DNA of 64,000 nt. Source: Opitutus sp. GAS368. GTDB lineage: Bacteria; Verrucomicrobiota; Verrucomicrobiia; Opitutales; Opitutaceae. Below the pieces are notes generated by a model, which had not been told where the DNA came from, did not search any database, and was given only the letters and a program-made list of their open reading frames with translations. The stretch spans positions 2,450,291 through 2,514,290 of the forward strand of contig NZ_LT629735.1 of the NCBI RefSeq assembly GCF_900104925.1, read 5' to 3'. The translations under genes were made by a program, and so were the position numbers. Positions 57,604 to 64,000 of the stretch are shown here, piece after piece; position 1 is the first letter of the stretch, and every line of letters begins with the position of its first letter.

Positions 57604-60600
57604 ATGTTTGATCCCAGTCGCCCCTCCAATTCGGACTTTCAAGCGCGGAGAGCACGGGGTGGGGTCACGCCGGCCTCCGCGTCCTTCGTGCCCTCCACGG
57701 TCGGATTCCTCGGCCCGAAATCGGGAAGCATTTGGTTTGGCACCGGGCATCGCCGCTCCGGCTGGCGGGCTGCCGCCCGGCTCATCGCCCGCTGCCCGCT
57801 GGTGGTGGTCATGCTGTTGATCCCACTGATGGTCAGGGCGGGGGATGCGGCCGGCGGCCTCGCGTCGCGGCCATTGAACCCGCCTTCCAGCCCCCGGGGG
57901 AAGACCATGTTTGTCGAGCTGGCTCCGGAAGTGACCGGCGTCCGGACGGAGAATCGCTACGACGACCCGCGGATGTTCGGTGATCTCTTTCAGGAATTCG
58001 AGGCCGGTTCGGTCGGCACGGGAGTGGCCGTGGGCGATTTCGACGGCGACGGCCGGCCGGATATTTTTGTCGTCAGCAAGACCGAGAGCTGCCGGCTTTT
58101 TCGCAATCTCGGCCATTACAAGTTCGAGGACGTGACCGACAAAGCCGGGGTCGGCGACAAAGGCGAGGCCGCCAAGGTGTGGAAATCGGGCGTGACGTTT
58201 GTCGACGTGAACAACGACGGGCTGCTCGACATTTATGTCTGCCGGTTCAACGCGCCGAATCTGCTCTACATCAACCAGGGGGACGGGACCTTCAAGGAAG
58301 AGGCCCATGCCTACGGGCTGGATGTGAAGGACGCCTCGGTGATGGCGGCCTTCTGTGACTACGATCGCGACGGCTGGCTCGATGTTTATATAACGACCAA
58401 CCTGTTGACCACCGCGGGCGGCGCCCAGGGGCGGCGCGGTTATCTTTTTCACAACAACCGCGACGGCACCTTCACCGATGTCACCGGGCCCGCCGGCATC
58501 ACCGGTGAAGCCCGCAGCCATTCCGCCACGTGGTGGGACTACGACAACGATGGCTGGCCGGACCTTTATGTGGCCAACGATTACGGCGCCCCGGACAAGC
58601 TGTACCACAACAACCGGGATGGCACCTTTACCGACACGGCCGGACAATTCCTGCCCCACACGGCCTTCTCCTCGATGGGGGCGGATTTCGGCGACGTGAA
58701 CAACGACGGGCTGACCGACTTCTTCGTCGCCGACATGGCCGGGACCAGCCACGAGAAAGACCAGCACATGATGGCGGACGCCCGCAGTCGCACGGATGAG
58801 CGGCCGGACGATGCCACCGGGACGCCGAAGTATCGCCGCAATGCGCTGCTGCTGGGCACTGGCACCGGTTACTGCCAGGAGGCCGGCTTTTTGGCGGGCG
58901 TCGCCGCCACGGACTGGACCTGGTCTGCGCGGTTGGAGGATTTGGACAACGACGGCCACCTTGATCTGTTTGTGACCAATGGATTCCTGCGGGATTCCGG
59001 AGTAGACGTCGTGAAACGGCAGATGAGCGCCGAATCCGAGGCCGAGCGTATTCGCCTCATGTTGGCCACGCCGGTGTGGGCTGAAAACCACATCGCCCTG
59101 CGAAATCTCGGGGACTTGCAGTTTGAAAATGTCAGCGCGGCCTGGGGACTCGACCAAAAAAGCATCAGTTTTGGCGCGGCCTTCGGTGATTTGAACGGCG
59201 ACGGCAACCTCGACCTGGTTTACAGCAACTACCACAAGGGCGTCACCCTTTTGCGGAACGACAACGACACCGGACACCGTATCATGATCGATCTGCGCGG
59301 AACCGTTTCCAACCGGTTTGGCGTGGGAGCGACGGTCAGAATCGAAAGCGCGCTCGGCGTGCAGGTGCGCACGCTCGGGTTGGCGCGCGGCTACCTGTCC
59401 AGCAGCGAGCCGGCGATCCATTTTGGACTGGGCGAAGATACCGTGATCAAGCGCATGGTGGTAACCTGGCCCAGTGGTCACGAGCAGACCTGGGAAAACC
59501 TCGCCGTCGACCGGCGGTACACGATCACGGAACCCGCCGGTCCCGCGCCGGCGCGACCGGCGGCGGTGGGGCCGGCCGCCTGCGCACAGTTTGCCGAGGT
59601 GAGCCGCGGCTTGGGCCTGGACCTCCGCTCGCGCGAGGATTCGGTCAACGAAGCGTCCGTGCAACGGCTGGTTCCATTTCGCTTCAACCGCCGGGGCCCG
59701 AGCCTCGCGGTGGGAAAGGTCGCCGGCACGGATCGAGACGAGGTCGTAATCGGCGGCACGACCTTGGATGCAACCCGCATCATTCGCGACGCGGAAGCAG
59801 GGCGGTTTGCCGTCTCGAACGCGACCGGGGCCACGCCGGGTACGGCCGATGATGGCCCGGTGCTCTTGTTCGACGCCGACGGTGATGGCAACGAAGACCT
59901 GCTCGTGACCCGAGGGGGTAACAGTTTGCCGGCCGGAATGCCCGACTATCAGCCGGTGCTCTACCTCGGCGACGGCCACGGTGGGTTTCGGGCCGCGCCC
60001 GACGATGCACTGCCGCCCCTGCCGATCAATGCCGGCGCCGTGGCCGCCGCGGACTTCGATCGCGACGGCCGGCTCGACCTTTTCATCGGTGGGCGAATCC
60101 TGCCCGGTCAGTATCCACGGGCCCCGCAGAGCGCGTTGCTGGCGAATCGCGGGGGAAAATTTGAAGACGTCACCGACACGGTGGCGCCAGGTCTGAGGGA
60201 AGTCGGCATGGTGACGGCGGCGCTGTGGAGCGACGTGGATGGCGATGGCTGGCCGGATCTGCTGGTGGCGACCGAGTGGGGCAACGTGAAGTATTTTCAT
60301 AACGACCAGGGTCGGAGATTTGAAGACTGGACGGAGCGCGCGGGTTTCGCCACGGCGGGCACGGGGTGGTGGACATCACTGGCGTCGGCGGACTTCAACG
60401 GTGACGGCCGACCCGACTACGTGGTCGGCAATGTGGGATTGAACACGCAGTATCATGCCGACGCCGCCCACCCGGCGTTGATCTTCTCCGGTGACTTCAA
60501 GGGCAACGGTTCCTCCCAGCTCATCGAAGCGTACCACGAGGGGGACCGCCTCTATCCCTGGCGCGCGCTGCGTGACCTGGGAGCGGTGTTTCCGTCGCTC

Positions 60601-61365
60601 CTGAAACGCTATCCGCAGAATGAAAATTATGCGCGGGCTACGCTCGCGGAAATATTCGGGGAGGACAGACTCGCGCGGGCGCAACGCTTCGCGGCCACGG
60701 AATTCCGCAGCGGGGTATTCCTCAGCCAGCCCGATGGAACCTATCGCTTCGAGCCGCTGCCGCGGATCGCGCAGATCGCGCCGATGCAGGGGGTCGTGGC
60801 CGGCGATTTCGATGGCGATGGCCATGCCGACATCTATGCGGTCCAGAATTCATATTCACCCATTGCCGCCGTCGGGCGCTTCGACGGCGGACTCAGCCAG
60901 CTATTGCGCGGCGACGGCCACGGTCATTTCACGCCGGCGCCGGCGGCCGAGAGCGGACTGATCGTGCCCGGTGATGCGAAAGCGCTGGTGGTGCTCGATC
61001 TCGACCACGACGGCTGGCCGGATTTTCTCGTCTCGCGCAACAACGATGAGACGCTGGCCTTTCGCAACAACGGCGTCGCCGGCCGCAAATCCGTGCGCGT
61101 CGAGTTGCGCGGCCCGCCCGGCAATCCCACGGCGGTGGGAGCGGCCATCACCGTCGAACTGGCGGACGGGACAACCCAGTCCAGTGAGGTGGCCGCCGGT
61201 TCCGGCTATTACAGCCAGTCCAGCGCGGCATGTTTTTTTGGCTACCCCGAGAACAATCCACCGCGCGAGATCCGCGTGCGCTGGCCGTCGGGCGCGACGA
61301 CGCGGCATCCCTTTGCCGGGGGATCTTCATCGGTGGTTCTGACTGCCCCCGCGTCGGTGCGGTAG
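57604..61365 (+). CDS. giant secreted CRTAC1-type protein with two ASPIC/UnbV domains (paralogue)
   Basis: About 1253 residues from the ATG at 57604; a GTG at 57574 is an alternative. Both give a long N-terminal stretch before the export signal 'LIARCPLVVVMLLIPLMVRAG', so the true start may lie further in. Repeats such as 'VGDFDGDGRPDIFVVSKTESC', 'VDVNNDGLLDIYVCRFNAPN' and 'DYDRDGWLDVYITTN' match the paralogue at 51308 almost word for word. ASPIC/UnbV 1 is near residues 550-645 and ASPIC/UnbV 2 near 1158-1240. The two genes flank a membrane-protein gene. Hairpins at 61366 and 61411 follow the stop. Confidence 0.87.
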   Translation: MFDPSRPSNSDFQARRARGGVTPASASFVPSTVGFLGPKSGSIWFGTGHRRSGWRAAARLIARCPLVVVMLLIPLMVRAGDAAGGLASRPLNPPSSPRGKTMFVELAPEVTGVRTENRYDDPRMFGDLFQEFEAGSVGTGVAVGDFDGDGRPDIFVVSKTESCRLFRNLGHYKFEDVTDKAGVGDKGEAAKVWKSGVTFVDVNNDGLLDIYVCRFNAPNLLYINQGDGTFKEEAHAYGLDVKDASVMAAFCDYDRDGWLDVYITTNLLTTAGGAQGRRGYLFHNNRDGTFTDVTGPAGITGEARSHSATWWDYDNDGWPDLYVANDYGAPDKLYHNNRDGTFTDTAGQFLPHTAFSSMGADFGDVNNDGLTDFFVADMAGTSHEKDQHMMADARSRTDERPDDATGTPKYRRNALLLGTGTGYCQEAGFLAGVAATDWTWSARLEDLDNDGHLDLFVTNGFLRDSGVDVVKRQMSAESEAERIRLMLATPVWAENHIALRNLGDLQFENVSAAWGLDQKSISFGAAFGDLNGDGNLDLVYSNYHKGVTLLRNDNDTGHRIMIDLRGTVSNRFGVGATVRIESALGVQVRTLGLARGYLSSSEPAIHFGLGEDTVIKRMVVTWPSGHEQTWENLAVDRRYTITEPAGPAPARPAAVGPAACAQFAEVSRGLGLDLRSREDSVNEASVQRLVPFRFNRRGPSLAVGKVAGTDRDEVVIGGTTLDATRIIRDAEAGRFAVSNATGATPGTADDGPVLLFDADGDGNEDLLVTRGGNSLPAGMPDYQPVLYLGDGHGGFRAAPDDALPPLPINAGAVAAADFDRDGRLDLFIGGRILPGQYPRAPQSALLANRGGKFEDVTDTVAPGLREVGMVTAALWSDVDGDGWPDLLVATEWGNVKYFHNDQGRRFEDWTERAGFATAGTGWWTSLASADFNGDGRPDYVVGNVGLNTQYHADAAHPALIFSGDFKGNGSSQLIEAYHEGDRLYPWRALRDLGAVFPSLLKRYPQNENYARATLAEIFGEDRLARAQRFAATEFRSGVFLSQPDGTYRFEPLPRIAQIAPMQGVVAGDFDGDGHADIYAVQNSYSPIAAVGRFDGGLSQLLRGDGHGHFTPAPAAESGLIVPGDAKALVVLDLDHDGWPDFLVSRNNDETLAFRNNGVAGRKSVRVELRGPPGNPTAVGAAITVELADGTTQSSEVAAGSGYYSQSSAACFFGYPENNPPREIRVRWPSGATTRHPFAGGSSSVVLTAPASVR

Positions 61366-61432
61366 GGCGCGGACTCCGTTCCGCGCCGCGATCATGGGCG
61401 ATCCGAATGGAGGAGCCTGCAAGCAGGCTCCT
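61366..61432. repeat. two REP-like hairpins after the CRTAC1 gene
   Basis: GGCGCGGA-ctccgt-TCCGCGCC (61366-61387) has an 8-bp perfect stem right after the stop. AGGAGCCTGC-AA-GCAGGCTCCT (61411-61432) has a 10-bp perfect stem. On the minus strand the latter reads GTAGGAGCCTGCTTGCAGGC, a form of the GTAGGAGC REP type seen at 36784. They may end transcription but have no T tract. The rest of the gap to 61831 holds the operator pair at 61587 and the leader of the TonB receptor. Confidence 0.75.
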
Positions 61433-61586
61433 ACCAAAGGAGGGATGGCGCCTTCCCCCTCCCGTGTTTTTCGCGGCCATCAATCCGGTTTGATCCGCCG
61501 CGGAGTTTGTTTCGAACAGGGCTCACCTTCCTTCGCTGGTTTAAGGCAAATCATTTTCGGGAAAATTTGACCGGCGGCTGCGCAAC

Positions 61587-61628
61587 GCAACGTTTGCATG
61601 GCGCTGCAGTCGCATGCGCGAAACGTTT
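61587..61628. promoter_or_regulatory. paired LacI-type operator-like boxes upstream of the TonB receptor
   Basis: GCAACGTTTGCA at 61587-61598 and GAAACGTTT at 61620-61628 are 21 bases apart, exactly as at 40946-40987. The second box extends to GAAACGTTTC, a perfect 10-bp palindrome. The spacers share a central G.AGTCG. The preceding base is C in both copies. It lies about 200 bp before the receptor's ATG at 61832. Binding by a LacI-family protein is inferred. Confidence 0.6.
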
Positions 61629-61831
61629 CCGTGAGATGTGCGTCGTCAGCCCAAGTTGTACTCCAGGAACGAACCCCCGCGCAGCGCCTGTGAGTGCAGC
61701 GTAGTCCCCCCAGTCCCCCAATGAAAACCCTCACACCCCAGACTGTCCCTGCCGTGTATCCCCATGACCGGGGAAACCGTTTTGAATCGTCGCATGACCT
61801 CAACCCAGCAACCTGCAGCGTACCCCCAAAT

Positions 61832-64000
61832 ATGAAGACTGTTCCCAAGCTTTCACGGCGAGCCGCCGTGTTGGCCGTTTTGCTCGTTCCCTGTGCGTTT
61901 ATGCACGCCCAGACCGCCGCGGCGCCTGCCGCCGCCACGTCCGCCGAAAAGGATGATATTGTCGTCCTCTCGCCCTTTGAAGTCAAATCCACCAGCGACT
62001 CAAAGGCCTATACTGCGGACTCCACTCTGGCCGGCAACCGACTCAACACCCAGCTGCGCGACATCGGCAGCTCCTTGACCGTGGTCACCTCGCAGTTCCT
62101 CCTGGACACCGGAGCGACCGACAACACCTCGCTGCTCCAACGGCTCGGCGGCACTGAAGTGGGTGGCGTGAATGGCAATTTTGCCAGTGCCGGTTCCGGT
62201 TCCTCCGCTACGCTCCTGACCGAAGACACCATCAAACCGACCGAGGGCACCCGTATCCGCGGTCTCGCGGCGGCAGATAATGTCCGCGATTTCTTTGTCA
62301 CAGATATCCCATGGGACTCATATAATGTCGACCGCATCGATATCTCACGCGGACCGAATGCGATTCTCTTTGGTGAAGGCAGTCCCGCCGGCATTATCAA
62401 TGCCACCAGCAAGAGTGCCGCCTTCATTAATTCTGGAAACATCGACTTTCGCCTTGGCAGCTGGGGCAGCACCCGCGAGAGCCTGGATATCAATCAAGTG
62501 ATCGTGCCCGGCCAGGTCGCCGTCCGGCTCGACCTTCTGCACAATGACCAAAAATATGAACAGAAGCCGGCCTATTCGAAGGACCAGCGCATATCCGGTG
62601 CACTCCGCATCGAACCTGCTTTCCTGAACAAAAACGGAAATCGGACCATCTTCAAAGCGAACTTCGAGTCTGGCCAGGTCGATTCCGACAATCCTCGCGC
62701 CCTTCCTCCGACGGACCACATTACGCCGTGGTTCGACCCCACCGCTCTCGTCAATGGGATCCCCGGCTCTGGAGCTTATCAGGCGGGATTGAACGGTGCG
62801 CAGTCGTGGAACAGCGGCGTTGCTGGTGGTTTCTCCACCGCCGCTAATGGTTATTCCGATGCCGGCCGTGCCGAAGGCGCCAAGAATCCCGATCCGTGGT
62901 TTACGAACGGCCAGCTCGGTAATGCCGGTTTTCCGTTAAACGTTATCCAGAACGGTAACACCGTCGGTTCTGCGGGCCAGTACCGTTTCACGTCCTTCAA
63001 TCAGAATAGTCGGGCCGGGACATTAATCACGCTCCCCTATGGCTCTTATCCCAGCTCCTGGCTTTCTCTAAACGGCAAAGCCAAGGAAGCAGTCTTTGCG
63101 GGGCTGCCTTTCTCCAACGGTGGCCTCTTCACGGACACCTCGTTGACCGATCCTTCGATCTTCAATTTCTACAAGAATTTGATCGACGGCAATATGAAGA
63201 AGGAATGGCAGCGTTTCTGGACGGGATCGGCGAATCTCTCGCAAACCTTCCTCAACGACCAGGTTGGCTTCTCCCTTGATTACAACAAACAGCACTACGA
63301 GGACGGCTCGGTCAACCCCTTTGGCGGTGCCGTCCCGTTGTTCGTTGACGTCATGTCGACCAACAACGACGGAACTTCGCTGGCGACTGCTAGCGCGAAT
63401 CCGAACTTTGGCCGCCCTTTCGTGATCAACAACAACAATCCAACCGATTTCAACTACATCAGTGATCGCGAAGATACCCGCGCCACGGCGTTTGTCACAC
63501 ATAACTTCAAGAAAGACAGCAATGCATGGTGGGCAACGATCCTCGGCACCCAAACCCTGACCGGTTTGGCGGATCAAGCGAAGCTAAACACCTCCACCAT
63601 GAGCTGGCAACAGTATGGTTATCTCGGCGCAAACCTCGCGCTCGCCAATACTCTCAACGGGGGATCAGCACTTTCCAACTTCTCACAGGTAAATCCGCAA
63701 CAGGTCATCTATCTGGGGCCCTCGTTGACGGGCAAGCCGATCATTGGGGCTAATATTTCCAGGGTCACCGGCAACCCGACGATCGGCAGCAACCCGATCA
63801 ATTACTTCGATCTCACTCCAAACCCGGCGAACTCAGGATTGAGCCCTTCCAACCCAGCGTTCTACAACGGCTGGGCGGGCACGGGGACCCTGACAGTTAC
63901 CGATTCTGAAGCCAACCCGTCCGTCAACCGCGCCCTGTTGGCGACGGCCTATGGTAAAACACGCTCGGTGACTACCTCTCAGGCGTTGGTCTACGAGGGT
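61832..64000 (+). CDS. TonB-dependent outer-membrane receptor (cut by window edge)
   Basis: The frame runs open to the right edge, 723 codons so far. The ATG at 61832 begins a signal peptide ('MKTVPKLSRRAAVLAVLLVPCAFMHAQ'). 'DDIVVLSPFEVKS' is the TonB-box-like N-terminus typical of Opitutaceae receptors. The plug follows (about 50-200: 'LNTQLRDIGSSLTVVTSQFLLDTGA', 'RIRGLAAADNVRDFF', 'RIDISRGPNAILFGEGSPAGIINATSK'), then barrel strands. An in-frame ATG at 61721 would add 37 residues without a signal character. No SusD partner is visible. The ligand is unknown; the shared operator pair suggests a link with the haloperoxidase operon. Confidence 0.92.
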   Translation, partial: MKTVPKLSRRAAVLAVLLVPCAFMHAQTAAAPAAATSAEKDDIVVLSPFEVKSTSDSKAYTADSTLAGNRLNTQLRDIGSSLTVVTSQFLLDTGATDNTSLLQRLGGTEVGGVNGNFASAGSGSSATLLTEDTIKPTEGTRIRGLAAADNVRDFFVTDIPWDSYNVDRIDISRGPNAILFGEGSPAGIINATSKSAAFINSGNIDFRLGSWGSTRESLDINQVIVPGQVAVRLDLLHNDQKYEQKPAYSKDQRISGALRIEPAFLNKNGNRTIFKANFESGQVDSDNPRALPPTDHITPWFDPTALVNGIPGSGAYQAGLNGAQSWNSGVAGGFSTAANGYSDAGRAEGAKNPDPWFTNGQLGNAGFPLNVIQNGNTVGSAGQYRFTSFNQNSRAGTLITLPYGSYPSSWLSLNGKAKEAVFAGLPFSNGGLFTDTSLTDPSIFNFYKNLIDGNMKKEWQRFWTGSANLSQTFLNDQVGFSLDYNKQHYEDGSVNPFGGAVPLFVDVMSTNNDGTSLATASANPNFGRPFVINNNNPTDFNYISDREDTRATAFVTHNFKKDSNAWWATILGTQTLTGLADQAKLNTSTMSWQQYGYLGANLALANTLNGGSALSNFSQVNPQQVIYLGPSLTGKPIIGANISRVTGNPTIGSNPINYFDLTPNPANSGLSPSNPAFYNGWAGTGTLTVTDSEANPSVNRALLATAYGKTRSVTTSQALVYEG

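Noticed and set aside
57520-60300. Upstream extension of the minus-strand membrane-protein frame
   Set aside because: It is antisense to the CRTAC1 gene and its residues (many Arg, His, Gly, Val) mirror the VCBS repeats; the membrane protein starts at 57519.

Overview
The window reads as a GC-rich chromosome fragment from a Verrucomicrobiota bacterium, most probably Opitutaceae. The evidence is a TonB-dependent receptor with the 'VVLSPFEV' N-terminus typical of that family, several very long VCBS/ASPIC (CRTAC1-type) secreted proteins, an AraC-type XylR next to xylAB, and many REP-like intergenic palindromes. This assignment is inference from gene style; there is no rRNA in the window.

Layout. 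(1) 1-21380 is a plant-sugar region. A plus-strand cluster holds the end of an aldo/keto reductase, a GPH symporter, a GH3 glycosidase, a sugar porter, a secreted beta-helix protein and a Gfo/Idh/MocA oxidoreductase split by an in-frame TAG. It meets a minus-strand set: GH42 beta-galactosidase, SDR, cellulase-like protein, beta-hydroxyacid dehydrogenase, TIM-barrel isomerase, and a three-domain desaturase-Rieske-NqrF-like fusion. xylB and xylA follow, divergent from xylR. (2) 21381-22895 has tRNA-Gln, a GIY-YIG protein and a YdcF-like protein. (3) 22897-31925 is one compact minus-strand molybdenum-cofactor operon: hflX, moeA, moaC, mogA, MOT1-type transporter, moaA, moaD, a moaE-moeB-rhodanese fusion, xdhC, and a mobA-like gene. 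(4) 32416-37726 is housekeeping: clpB, a ClC antiporter, DUF4260 and phosphatidylserine decarboxylase. (5) 37738-39158 is an IS110-family element inserted in a long palindromic repeat. (6) 39171-49606 has an amidase, tRNA-Leu, and a five-gene export operon (vanadium haloperoxidase-like, DoxX-like, CRTAC1, alginate-export-like porin, DUF255/thioredoxin-like). (7) 50003-64000 has a LacI-type regulator, two paralogous giant CRTAC1 proteins flanking a large membrane protein, and the start of a TonB-dependent receptor.

The most striking signal is in the IS110 element. Its left non-coding end has the layout of a bridge RNA. Two internal loops carry guides that match all four DNA segments recoverable from the insertion: left and right target, left and right donor. 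The target is one arm of a chromosomal palindrome, so the pre-insertion site can be rebuilt. The donor loop runs into the transposase gene and holds its start codon in a hairpin loop.

A second signal is regulatory. GCAACGTTTGCA-N21-GAAACGTTT occurs twice with identical spacing, upstream of the haloperoxidase operon and upstream of the TonB receptor about 20 kb away. A LacI-type regulator gene lies between them. This suggests one regulon joining uptake to an extracytoplasmic oxidative/export module. Other oddities: an SDR whose catalytic tetrad reads K-S-Y-N instead of N-S-Y-K, and a DUF255-like protein without its cysteine motif.
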